NCBI GenBank assembly: GCA_020465985.1
Contig: JAANYP010004395.1
Span: forward strand, 756,501 to 820,500
Direction of reading: 5' to 3'
DNA from: Centrapalus pauciflorus
Lineage: Eukaryota; Streptophyta; Magnoliopsida; Asterales; Asteraceae
DNA length: 64,000 nucleotides
The stretch's first letter is position 1. Each line of letters starts with the position of its first letter. The notes under the pieces are model-generated. The model was not told the DNA's origin. It worked only from the letters and a program-made list of their open reading frames with translations, and did no database searches. This document shows, in pieces, positions 34,675-47,074 of the stretch. A program made the translations under genes and the position numbers.

Positions 34675-36263
34675 TTGCACAATTTTATTTGGCATTTTTT
34701 TATATCATGTATTTGAATATATGCATATATGTGAAAAATATATGTTTAGGAATGTGAAAATGAACCGTTATGCTATAAAATTAGAATAAATATGGGTTAA
34801 TGGAAAGAACCAACCATCACGACGAAAGAATGAGTTTAGAAATTCTACGTCGAAGATAAAAAACTATGATCTGTATACAAATATACTATAAGAGATTTTT
34901 GATAAAATAATAAGATTTTAGAAATTGACATGACATGATATTTTAAGTAATAATAAAACTAAAGACAACATTTGATTTGGTTTTGCGATAACCAAAAGAC
35001 CGAAGGAAGCAAACGATGCAATTAGGGTGATGACATAGATGAAAGATATACTGGAACAAACTCAAAATGAAGTATATAATGCGAACGCAACTCGATGAAA
35101 ATCAGCAAGTTGTTTAGACTTTAGATGATTTGGATGGTTATAAAACCTTGAAAATGTGATAACAAATCTGTCGAATCTAATAAAAACGTAACTACATCTC
35201 ATTATAGAAAGCATTTATAAACTCTCGAGATTTTGATGATACTTCATGAATGGATGATTTATCCTGATATGATCTAAAAAAAATTAAGACGATATTTCAT
35301 GATAAATAAAACTTCACAACTTAGAAGATTTTGATGAGATATCATAATAAAATGAAATGAAAGATTACCTTTTTAATGAACAATTCCCTTTCTCGAACAA
35401 TGTATCCTTACCTCGCTTTATTTTCTGGTAACAAACCAACAATGCAACATATTAACGTTCTCTTTCTCATTCTTTGCCAACAGCTCCAACCCCTTTCACA
35501 ACCCTCACTTATGTAGTGACCCTCATCACCATCGTATTCCACCCCAATTTCTCACTAGATGTGAGGGAGTTTAAACATCGTATGAATAAACAAAAGAAGG
35601 GTTTCTAGCAAACGTTGTATTTCTAACAAAATTTTACCATCCCAACCCTTTATGTGTTTGTGTGTTTTGACGTTCTAAATAAAACGTTTGTTAGAATCAT
35701 AGGTTTGTTATAAATTTATAGATGGTAAATTGATTTCAAATTAAAATGAAGTTGGAAAAGTTGCAAAATTACCATGTAAACTTATTTAGGGTATGTTTAG
35801 ACATTAGATGTATTTTGCTCAAAATGAGCATTTAAGCATGTTAAATAACTTTAATTGGTAAGAAAAAACTATGAAATAAAGAAATAATAAGCAATCAAAT
35901 TAACCCTTCACAAAAAAAGATGACAAAATTCCTTTGGGCCTCTCAGCTCATCAGCCGGTGAATAAACCTCAAATTAAACCCAGTAATGCACTGTGTCAAG
36001 ACCCAACAAGTGTCGAAGGGACCACGAAAACGTCGAACAGAAACCGAATAGCACACCGTGAAATCAACGGCCGTCAACCGCCACCTCCACTTTACCTCCG
36101 TCGTCCCCAACACTAAAGCCACTCAATCTCCGATTGCTTTGTTCTCTATTCAATACCTGTGCTGTGTATCAGTAGCTTTGCGATACATTCTTTTCACTTC
36201 ACCATCGATCGCCGTCTCAATTATTTGAGATCCACATCTTTGTTGTCAGATCTGGTGAATGAA
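34672..36263. other. Spacer and promoter side of the auxilin-like gene
   Basis: AT-rich to about 35900, then more GC-balanced sequence that probably forms the auxilin promoter and leader. The frame of the auxilin gene is open upstream to 36159, but the family start MDDFG lies at 36264. No other gene is recognised. Confidence 0.45.
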
Positions 36264-39200
36264 ATGGATGATTTTGGTATCTTAGCTAGAGATTTTGGGT
36301 TTAGGCCCCAAGGAAAATCTGCTCCGATGAAATCCGACGGTGGAGGAGATTTCCGGAGTCGACCTCCATCGTCGTCGCCGTCTTTTGATGCTAACGAGAA
36401 TCAAATATTTAACGACGTTTTTGGCGGTCCGCCAAAATTCACCCACAGCAACTCTAGATCAACAACGGCCATGTCTGATATCGATTACGATTCGATTTTC
36501 AAGAATTCGTCATCCACGAATAATAACGAAGCTAAAAGCAAATCCACATCTTCAAATTTTCCGGTTTACGATAAGCCGGTTTATGATGACGACATTTTCG
36601 ATGGATTGCCAGGAATGAAGAGTAAATCGATGTATTCTGCTTCAGCGAGATACGAGGATAACATCTTTGCGTCGATGAGTGCATCGCCTCCTAAACGGAG
36701 TCAACAGAGCGATCATTTCGATGATCTACTAGGGAATCTAAGTCGAGGGGAGAAGGTTGAGCCACCCAAGCAAAAGGCTAGCAGGAGTCCAAGTGGTTTT
36801 GATGATTTGCTTCCTGGCTTTGGAAGCAGCGGTCCTCCATCCAGTAGCAGGTACTATGCAATTTCAGCTGTGTTTAGTTGTTTGGTTCCAGTATTTATGG
36901 ATGAAGACATCAGTGCATATTGACCAGTCAGTTAATTTTCAGCATAAGAAGTATCACTGATAGTCGGAGTAATTTATTTGTTGTTGGTATTTGAAATTAT
37001 ATCACTTAAGTAGCATTATTGCTAGGTTTTCAAATTTTCATGTGGATCAAGTAGGAGTATCGCATTAATAGGAAAGCAGAATCATTAGTCATCAATTAAG
37101 CTAGTTCATGTTGTTTGTGATTTGCCTTTACGTCGGCCTTAAAAAACGTTTCTAAAAGAATGGCACTGGAAGTATAATTAATGAGAATGTGAACTCAAAT
37201 AATTTATGGGAAGACGTGGTTGTCGTGCTTGGAAATCATTGTTAGGACCATATAAAACTGATTGTTAAAGAATAGCTTGGTCATTGGATCTCGCTGTATT
37301 CTTTAAGCTGAATATGCTACATTTAGTTCTGGGTTAGTTTCTTTCTGCTGGTTACTGCCGTAATTCGGGATTATAGTGAGCAGATAAGTTCATAATTGTT
37401 CCTGCTTTCATGCCCATGTTCATGTTTCCTCAACTATTAAAGCTACCATATTTGTCAAAGAAAAAAAATGTCATTCCTAATGTGAAAGATATCAAGATGT
37501 TGAAGATGGAATGAGATGAAAAGGGAGCACGTGAGAGACTATATAATCACAAACACGAGGTGATAGAAGGTTTAAAGTCTCGTCTTGATTGTATGCATGC
37601 CAAGAAATCTCCTAATGACGACGACGGATGTGCATAGAAGGTTTGAAGTCTAGATATCTTTCACATTAGGAATGACATTTTATCTTTGACAATTATGATA
37701 GCTTTAATAGTTGATAAACATGAACATGGGCATGAGAGACTATATAATTACAAACACAAGGTGGTAGAAGGTTTAAAGTCTCGTCTTGATATCTTTCACA
37801 TTAAGAATGACATTTTATCTTTGACAAATATGATAGCTTTAATAGTTGAGGAAACATGAACATGGGCATGTGACGAAGGAAGACGGATGTGCATAGAAAC
37901 TGCTCTGACTTGAATATTATATGAGATAACATGCATAACAAATAGGAGTTTTGAACATTTATGTACAAGTTTTGTGAAATGTATGCTTAAATATGGATAG
38001 TATTTTCACCCTTGTTGGAAAGGAGATATATGATTGTGCATAAGCTGATTCACAATCACATTTGGGTGAATAGTTGTAAAAGTGTGTCCAGGCATAGGGC
38101 TCATCAAGTCTTGCCTAAAAAAACTCACTCGCTGGAGCCAAGTCCCTTTACCTACACTGTATAACGGTCCTTGTCTTGAGCTTTAAGCAATGGTTATTCA
38201 TGTTTGTGTGTTGAATACCTTCACCCTGAGTCGGCCAGAAATTATTCACTGATGAATGAATTGCTTGGAGGCTGACACCGTTCTGAATAATGGAATTTCG
38301 ATTAGTAAATGGAGATAATGCAAAACCTGATTCGAAAGAAGCCTTTTCTTACTCTTCCTTGTAAGAAGTAAGAACATCATTCAATTCGAAGCATTTCAGG
38401 GCTCTTCTATATTTGTCAATCTTGATGCACACCTGCTAAACTTCTAAAAATATGTTGCAACTTTCACGAATCTGAACTATAAGTAGTTATATAAAGTATT
38501 TATACTCTTTCCAATTTCTTCTGATTTCTAAAGAAGTACATTCTTAATTATGGTTAGCTTTATAGCGGTAACAGTCTATCAAAGCTGCTGGTCCATGACA
38601 TCTTTCTTTTTACACAGATTGAAATCAGACTCGGTGCCAGTATCAACTGGTAAAACAAAGGAAGCTTCTAATCCAATGGATGATCCATTTGTGGTTTTAG
38701 AGTCTGCATCTACCCCTGTCACTTCATCCCAGGGTGTTTTTATGGATCCATTGGAAACGAATCACAATCTTAGTAAATCTGAGAGCACAAATGTTGGAGG
38801 ATCGTCAGTAAGTAAGGGTGTGTTTGATGACATTGACCCCCTTCGGGTATTTGGTAAGCCTGCACCAGGGGTTTCAAGTGAGGCTAATATACAGGGAAAG
38901 GATCAGAGCCCTTCTAGAGAAGGATCGGTTATTGGCAGTTCAAGAAGTTCAACACGTAGAGACCCGATAGAGAAATCTTCTTTCAAGTATTCTGAAAACC
39001 AGTCACAGAAGGTGCCTGTAGACGATTTTCAAGGATCTCAGCAAACTTTCATGCCAACTGTTTCTAAAAATTCTCAGCGATCTGTTGATCACAGTACTTC
39101 TCCACCTTCATATACGGAGACAAACTCTCATGTAGAAATGTCTCCCACATCAAAAGAACATGTGCAGCCATCTGATGATATCTGGCTCACCGTGTCAGAG

Positions 39201-40232
39201 ATACCGCTTTTCACACATCCTACCAGAGCTCCACCACCTTCTAGACCTCCCCCTCCAATACCAACACATTCTTCAAAGTCCGAAAGAGGTTATTTTGCTT
39301 CAAATACCAGAACCGTGGGGACTGATTACTCATCAAATTCAGCTAACTACTCTCAAAGTTCTAATCCGTTCCAACATGCAGCCAAGAGTCCCATGGCTTC
39401 TCCATTAGACGAGCTTGATGCTTTTGCAATGGGTGGAATGCAAGATAACGGTGAGGACAATGCTGATGCTCAATATGGTGAAGAATTGGATTCAAACTCA
39501 GCTGCTGCTGCAATGAAGGATGCTATGGACAGGGCTGAGGCTAGATTTAGGCATGCAAAGGAAGTAAGAGAAAGAGAACATGCAAAGGCTTCTAGAAGTA
39601 AAGAATCTGTGAAACTACAGAGAGATGAATTGTCTGCAGAAGAAGAGTCAAAGCGGGAGAGGCAAGAACGTGAGTGTCAACAGAGAGAGAGGGAAGACAA
39701 AGAAAGAGAACAAAATAGACTTGAAAAAGAGAGGATGAGAGAGATTGAAAGGGAAAGAGCTAGACAAGCTGTAGAGAGGGCTACTAGGGAAGCTCGTGAA
39801 AGAGCAGCATCTGGGGCACGTGAGAGAGCATCTGCTGAAGCCCGCTTAAAGGCTGAGAGGGCTGCCGTTCAGAGAGCACAGGCTGAGGCTCGTGAGAGGG
39901 CAGCTATTGATGCAAAGGAAAGAGCAGAGAGAGCTGCCGCAGAAGCTAGGGAAAGGGCTTCAGCTGAAGCCAGTGAAAGGGCTGCTGCAGAAGCTAGGGA
40001 GAAAGCAGAGCGGGAGAAGGCTGCTGTTGCAAGGGCTGAAGCAGATGCAAGGCGTAGAGCAGCACGTGCTGCTGTAGAAAGGGTTAATGCTGAGGCCAGA
40101 GAGAGAGCTGCTTCCAGGATGAACCAGCAAAAGAACGATAACGACCTTGAATCCTTTTTCAGCATGGGTTCCCGACCAAGCAGTGCCCCAAGACCGAGGG
40201 CAGCTTCTTCTGTGAGTAGTAACTGGTGTATC

Positions 40233-40276
<44 letters not shown>

Positions 40277-43200
40277 AGAGACCCGTTAAGTTTTCTCAGC
40301 ATGATTTGAAAGTTATTGTTGTATCTGCAATGCAGGACTCTGCACCCGATCCACTATCCCAGAATAGACGAGGACATGACGGGGCTCAGAGAACTTCCAC
40401 GACTGGAGTATCCTCTACTATGAGGAAAGCATCTTCCACCACCAATATTGTTGACGATCTTAACTCAATATTTGGAGGTATACTTTTATATAGATTACTT
40501 GTGATATGGTCACTTGTTCACTTATGTTTACCACTCCCTGTTATTTCTTTTCTTTTAAAAGCTGCCTCATCATCCGCTGGAGAGTTCCAAGATGTTGAAG
40601 GGGAAACGGAGGAAAGACGAAGGGCTAGGATGGAACGACAACAACGCACTCAGGAGCGGGCAGTATGTGAATTTGTAGTATTTTTTCATGAATACATTTT
40701 TCATATGTGTAAAGATATAGTCCAAGTGAAACGGTGTATGTGATACACGACATTTAGTTCTGATTATCGAGGATTTCTTTCTTAGGCTAAAGCGCTGGCA
40801 GAAAAAAATCAGCGTGATCTCCAATCTCAGAGGGAACAGGAAGAAAGAAACGTGAGTATTATTCAGGCATCTCACTTATTTCTGCACTAATCTGTTTGCG
40901 ATGTTTGCCTTGTAAAAATATATACATCATTTGAATTTTGGGGATGGGCGTTACTTTTAAGTAATTGTATCTCGTTAAGTTGTGGAGTGTGATGTGTTGA
41001 TGAAGTAATGATAAGCTGCTGCAGTGTGGGTTTTCTCAGTGGCAGCGCCCCTAGAAGGAAAACTTGTTTTTGGCCCAGGCCATTAGGGTTTTTTTCTGGC
41101 ATAAGCTCAGTATAAATATATCTCATGGGTAACTGTAAACCCTAATAAAAAATCAATAAAGAGATTCGCTAGTGCTGCCATAGATGTAGTTCATTCTTGG
41201 ACCGAACCACATATATGTGTATTTTTTTTTGTTTTACTTTATATGTGCCTTTTTCTCAATGCAGTTTTACATAATAATTCTTTGTGTGATCTTTATGTAT
41301 TTTCCTCAGAGGATTGCTGAAACTCTGGATATTGAAATCAAGCGTTGGGCTGCAGGGAAAGAAGGGAATCTGCGTGCATTGCTGTCAACGTTACAATATG
41401 TATGTCTTAGTATCTATTCTTCAATGATCTTTCTAGTGGCATGCCTAATTAGCGTATAACTGTGTTGCTTAGGTCAAAGTGTTGTTTTCAATGATCTAAC
41501 CCCTAAACAGCAAGGCTTTACATTTTTTTTCTTAATTCTGATATGATGTTATGTTTTTAAAGAACATTTATTGACAAGTAATAGAACCATAATGTTCTGC
41601 ATAGTCGCATAATTCGCTCATCTGGCCATGACCCTCGTTCTGATCATTTCGTATCGAATCGTGTTACGTTTGCATACTGAACTCTTCTGGTATCACTCTT
41701 TGGTACGGGCTGTTGTCGTTCCACATCAAGGGCCTGGATTGAGCCCAATTGGAAGAAACCGCCGATTTTTCATGAGACCGCAATTCATGAAACGGCAAGA
41801 CCCAATTAGAAATATCTGATTTTCATGAGATGGGGGACTTCTTCTCACAATACCCATTCTCCTTTAAATATTGAAATATTGGATTATCTCCTTTAAGTAT
41901 TTATAATTTTATATTATATTTTGTATGTTTTATATTATATTTTAAATATTAATTTTTCTATATTATAGTTAAGTATTTATAATTTTATATTATCTTTTAT
42001 TATAATTAAATATTATATTAGATATTTATAATTTTAAACATTATATTATATGGTACATCATACCGGAACGATCCGGAATGAGCCTACCCCCAACATACCG
42101 AATTTTGGGAACCTAGGGAACCGTGTTCCCGATACTCGTTCCCGTACCGAAGCTTTCCGCGAACTATGTAATGTGACTATTATAAACAAGGATACCATTG
42201 ATTGTCTAAACTAAAACTTACATAAATTTTCTTTCATTTCATGATTCTGATTTTAAGCCAAACCTTTAAAATAGACAAAGCTAAAGACTGAATAATGTAC
42301 ATATGCCATGTTTAATGTAGTATTAAGAGGGATAAGTAATAAATGAATAGATGATGTTAACTACGTTTTGGCTGTACGTGATTTCTGATTGTTGTTAGCT
42401 TTCTTGATAAGCATTTTTTTTGTAACATATGGTTGGTTACCTTGGTCTGTATTATTCTCTTCTGAATATTAGCTCATATATTTGTGGTCACACCTCTCTT
42501 TCCTTCAACACACAACAATCAATCTGGTTTTTATTTATTAAAAACCACAAGGATTTGAGGATGTTGGAACTATTTCAGCACTTCATGAAATTTATTTGGA
42601 GCAATAAACCACTGATGATTCTTTATGAATGTTTCACAACGTTTGATGCTCCAAAGCAAGTCTTTCTACATTTGATTTCAATTTTGCTGGTAAAGCAACT
42701 GTTAGCTGAGGCTCCTTTTTTAATCCATGCATGTTCTTTTCTCAATTGATTATCAGGTTTTATGGCCTGGATGTGGTTGGCAGCCTGTTTCATTGACTGA
42801 TTTAATAACTGGTGCCAATGTAAAAAAGGCCTATAGAAAGGCTACTTTGTGCATTCATCCTGACAAGGTGCAACAAAAAGGAGCTAATCTTCAACAGAAA
42901 TATGTTGCCGAAAAGGTGTTTGACCTACTTAAGGTACATATCCATATTCTATTTTTTTATATATAGTTCAAGATGGCTAAAGCAATTAGCTGAGTCAACA
43001 TCTTTATGTTAGTACTAGATAAAATGCTAAAGTATTCTGAAGCTGAAAGACAAACTACTGTATTTGCAAAGCCTGATCAGAAAAATAGTAGCCTTTTGCT
43101 ATGATTGTGTTGTCATCATTTGATACATTAGTAGCCCAATTGGGCTTCATAAATGATAAAGATATTTAGAATTGAATAAAAATAATGTAAGATAATTATT

Positions 43201-43928
43201 AAAAATTGAAATAAACATGTCAGTGTATATTTACCCTAAAAATTCAATTCCATTGTAACAACTTTTTAATTAATGTTCAAAAATCATAAAAATATATTAT
43301 CCTGTGCACCTCACGGGTGTTACACTAGTTAATTATTGCCTATAATGCCTTTCAAATTTCATTTAGGTATTTCATTCGTAAGATGGTATAGAATGATACC
43401 GCCTATCATTTAGAATATAGTTTGCTCTTCTGATTACATTTCTGTGTTTTAGTAATATTGCTAAAATGTTTCCAATCCTTTTGGTTTTATATCCTTTTTG
43501 GAAATGTACTCGATCTAAACGTCATTACGATTTAGTCTGGAGAGTGGAGGGTTATCTGTTTCAGTTAATTTAGACCGTTCACTTGCGGTCAAACACTACC
43601 AGTTAATATTTTTACAATGAATATTGGCATCTCTTTCGTTCCTCAGATTTTAGCAGCTTAATATCTAATCCCTTGGTTTTATACCCTTTTTTGTAATGTA
43701 CTCGGTCTAAAACATCATTACAATTTAATCTGGAGGGTTTTTGTTTCAGTTATTTTAGACTTTTCACTTGCTGTCAGAAACCTTTTCTATGCCCACAAAC
43801 TGTTGAAGTTTTTCATTAGGATGAGGCAGTAGATAATGATCATTGTTTTAGTGCATTGTGCATGACATAATTCTGAGTTTGATTAATAGGAGGCTTGGAA
43901 CAAGTTTAACTCAGAGGAGCTCTTTTAG
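36264..43928 (+). CDS. Auxilin-like J-domain protein
   Basis: Eight exons: 36264-36850, 38618-40211, 40336-40477, 40562-40662, 40786-40851, 41310-41399, 42757-42933 and 43890-43928. All are in phase, giving 931 residues. The N-terminus MDDFGILARDFGFRPQGKS is the signature of the Arabidopsis auxilin-related pair At4g12770/At4g12780. The N-terminal half has many acidic DDLL, DDIF and NPF-like motifs of the sort that bind clathrin and adaptors. Residues of about 490-700 are a long Arg/Glu/Ala-rich helix. The C-terminus is a J domain (from LWPGCGWQPVSL, with HPDK at 894-897) ending EAWNKFNSEELF. Auxilins recruit Hsc70 to strip clathrin from coated vesicles. The upstream in-frame Met at 36159 is disfavoured because the family begins at MDDF. 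Introns 1, 6 and 7 contain repeat DNA. Confidence 0.93.
37409..37870. repeat. Compound inverted/direct repeat in auxilin intron 1
   Basis: An 85-bp block X (37409-37493, starting catgcccatgttcatg) occurs twice more in reverse complement (37653-37734 and 37788-37870). A 57-bp block Y (37533-37589, starting gagagactatataat) is repeated directly at 37734-37790. The order is X, Y, X', Y, X'. The transcript could fold into a hairpin with an 80-bp stem. No coding sequence. Confidence 0.8.
40236..40273 (+). repeat. (TG)n microsatellite in auxilin intron 2
   Basis: A TG run about 25 bp after the exon 2 donor, occupying almost a third of an intron of only 124 bp. Confidence 0.9.
43120..43328 (+). mobile_element. 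Helitron right end in auxilin intron 7
   Basis: Ends CTAG|T at 43325-43328, preceded by a hairpin-forming cctgtgcacctcacggg and a short spacer, which is the classic plant Helitron terminus. I could not place the TC left end, so the start given is nominal. Confidence 0.5.
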
Positions 43929-44554
43929 CACTGTGATGATGATTCTATGACTTTTGAAGCCCCAGTTATCTTGCAAAGAAAAAGATATTGCACAGGATGT
44001 TGATATGATAAACATCTACTCCTCACTCCCTTAATTCCGTTGAACGAAGACTTGATGTGAGAGCTCCAGAGGTAGTCGTGATGGGGTGGTAAACGGACTT
44101 TGTATTGCTGTATATTAATGTCATGTTACACAAGGGAGGAATATGTGTGGGAGATGAGTAAGATTGTTCGTATCATTCTGCAATCTGCATGAATGATGAT
44201 TGCACTCTGGAAATTCTTTTTGCCTTTTTGTGTTTATGAATCCTTTTACAGGAGCTTGAATGGTCATATCTAAAGCGATTGATGGTAGTTAATTGTACAT
44301 TGCTTTAAATTTGACTGTTTCAGGTTCTGAAAAAGTGCCACCTCTTTCATTTTTTCATGGCTATCTGTTGAGCTTCTTGTGTTTACGGGTCTCCTTTAGT
44401 TTGCTGTAAATTTTGTTGGATTTTTTTTATTCCTACCAAGTTTGTAATTAATTACTTCGAATCTCAATTTCTTTTATCGAAAGTGGTTGGGTGCAAAAAT
44501 ACACCTTGTTACAACAGTTGATTTGATGGTTTACAAGTGTTTCCTTGATGGGAT
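43929..44554 (+). other. Auxilin trailer region
   Basis: About 600 bp between the auxilin stop codon and the solo LTR. Base composition is that of a plant 3' untranslated region, and no other gene is seen. The LTR begins within the plausible reach of the transcript. Confidence 0.4.
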
Positions 44555-46931
44555 TGTAACAACCTAACTTTTGATCATTTATGTAATGTTTATTTTGAGA
44601 TAATAATATAATTTTGTTATATTATTTGTATTTGCAAATATTGAATTAAGAATAAAAATATATCAAGTAAATATAATTTTATATTATATTTATGATATAA
44701 TTAAATTGAGTAAAATAAAAGAGATGTATTATACAAAAATAGAAGTGGGTTAAATGTAAATGAAGTATTTAAACCTCAAAATGATCATTTAAGATCATTT
44801 AACACAAATTAACCCTCTCTCTCTAACTTCTCTCTATCTCTCGGATATCTCACAAATCCATCAAAAAGTTCTATAAATCGGCATTAAATTGAAGATTTAA
44901 AGCCAAAAAGAAGTTACAATCATCATTAATCAAGAACATTCAAGGTAAATTCACTTACTTATCTTAAAATTTTAGTTTGGTTCGGTTTGGTTGAGAAACC
45001 GAAAAGATAGGATTGGAAATGTGATAAAAATGTTTGCATGTATAAAATTTTGATAGAATATGATAGAATTAAGTTAATAAATGTAACAGAAACAAAAATC
45101 GGTGATTAGATTGTTCAAAATAAGAAGTAAATCGGAATTTTTATAAAAAAAATGTGTTCTTGACAAAATGTTCAATTTTGGATGATCTTGTTATATTTAT
45201 GATGTTTTTGATCAATATAATTATATAAAATTACTCAAATAATGACAATACATCAATATATTAAGTTGCATGTTGATTTAATTAAGTTTTGAGAATTTTT
45301 AAGAAAAATCCGTATGAACCAAATGAAAAACATCAAGAACAATTTCTGGGAAAATACTAAGTATAGGATCCGAATTCGGATATACCCGAATTCGGATGAT
45401 TCTCTATTTCGGATGCTTTCAAAATTCGGATCTTAGCATTTCGGATCTAAATGATCCGAATTCGATACCTATATTAATCCTAATTCGGACTTATGCACAA
45501 TTCGGATGACACTAAATTCGATCCTATGTCCGAATTCGGATGATGCTTTGATCCGGATCCGGATGATCCGAATCCGGGTTCCCAATCCGGATGTATCCGA
45601 ATCCGGATTAATCCGGATCCCATTATTACATTTTGATATTTTTAATTTAATAAATGATTATATATATATATATATATATATAAAGCTTTTGAGAGAACTT
45701 ATGGGAATTTAATGAAAGATTGACAAGTTATCAGATATCAGAATCAGATAGAATTACAGATTTTAATGACCAAAAGAAATAATGAAATTCCATGATAATG
45801 AGGATGATACAGATGATGAAATTAACATGATATTATCATGAATGAATTTGAACAGGTTCAGTTAATATCTGAACAAAGATTTAAAGACTTAAAAACTTGA
45901 AAGCGGGTCTCTGATTTGAAAAGAATTGACAGATTACAGATTGACAAAATCCTGAGATAACTCAGGTGGCAGATTCATATATCTGTTTGACCAAGACCCA
46001 GACCTGTGAGTTATAGATATTCAGATTGAACATGCATAGATCCGGTTGAGATATATTGTTGCTGATAGATTTATTGATATTCACTTTATCAGCTGGAATG
46101 AGACCTGTGCACACCATGGATGCCCAGTGGATCATGATAGCTATTTGATTATCTTTTCATATTGCATTTAATATTGCTTCAGACTTTGCTTTATGATTCA
46201 TTACTATCATGACTTCTAAGACATATGCTTACATCATTGATCAGACATTTGATAGATTGATTCAGCTTGACTAGCCCTTATGGTCTATTGTTCTAGACCC
46301 GGCTATTTCACCAGTTCTTATGAACTTGGTAATGACCTCCGATGTTCCGCCATATTGACTTACTGGTAGCTAGCCCAGTATGTGGCTGATCCCCACGATT
46401 TAAGCGTGAGTGTGGCTTGAACATCATCCGATTCTATGATTCTATATCGCAATCATGAGGGCTGTAGCGGCAGCCAAGACATATCACGCTAAGACTAATG
46501 ACTCCGCTTGACACGCATGTTGATATTGAAAATCTATAAACTCACCAAGCTTTGCTTACAGATGTTGCATTAATATTTTACAGGAAAAGCCAAAGGAAAA
46601 TCACCTGCAGGACCTAGTACTTAGGTCATTCAAGATCCAAGTTTTGAAGATTTTCTAGACCACTACTCAACAAATCTTTCTGGTACTGATTGGAAGACAA
46701 CAATTGAGGTGGTTCTGGGTAGATATGATGTAATGTATGATATTATGATTAGATTAGATGTTGCCCTTTTATAACTTAATTTTGAAATATGTAAACTTAA
46801 TCCTAATCTTGTATATACATGTAATTTTATTATTCCGCAATTTAATTACCCTATCTTAGTATGGTTGATATCGTATTGCTATTTGTGGGACCTAGACTCT
46901 GAGGACTGACCCGGAAGGGGAGGTCTTCACA
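44555..46931. mobile_element. Solo LTR with 5-bp target duplication
   Basis: Begins TGTAACAACC and ends GGTCTTCACA, so the termini are TG...CA. The perfect 5-bp duplication GGGAT lies at 44550-44554 and 46932-46936. The 2377 bp contain no gag-pol coding, no primer-binding site or second LTR, which is the structure left by recombination between two LTRs. The length and TGTAACA start suit large Ty3/Gypsy LTRs of plants; the family assignment is inferred. It separates the convergent auxilin and MYH genes. Confidence 0.85.
45360..45625. repeat. Clustered GGATCCGAATTCGGAT words inside the LTR
   Basis: More than ten variants of (ga)tccgaattcggat and atccgga occur irregularly in about 260 bp, many of them palindromic. 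The cluster is embedded in the solo LTR, and its function is unknown. Confidence 0.7.
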
Positions 46932-47074
46932 GGGATGATCATTGATCAAGATAGTGCATACGAAACATCCATCAATTAATGTGCTGATGATAGTTGTATT
47001 AATTAGAACATCAAGAATAACTTCAATCAATCACATTGTCTTCTAGCGCAAAATCTGGATGATGACCAGGTGGT

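Noticed and set aside
34467..34757. Open frame with a long Tyr-Ile run
   Set aside because: Translation of the (TA)n microsatellite fused to an out-of-frame piece of the DOMON/b561 last exon.
36159..36263. Upstream in-frame Met of the auxilin-like gene
   Set aside because: The family N-terminus is MDDF(x)L(x)RDFGFRPQGKS, starting at 36264. The 35 residues before it look like translated leader.
39869..40234. 121-residue Ala/Ser-rich antisense frame
   Set aside because: Complement of the Arg/Glu/Ala-rich helix of the auxilin gene. Low complexity, with no independent support.
45506..45712. Open frame rich in Ile/Arg/Pro/Asp
   Set aside because: It lies in the GGATCCGAATTCGG word cluster of the solo LTR, and the amino-acid pattern merely reflects the repeated word.
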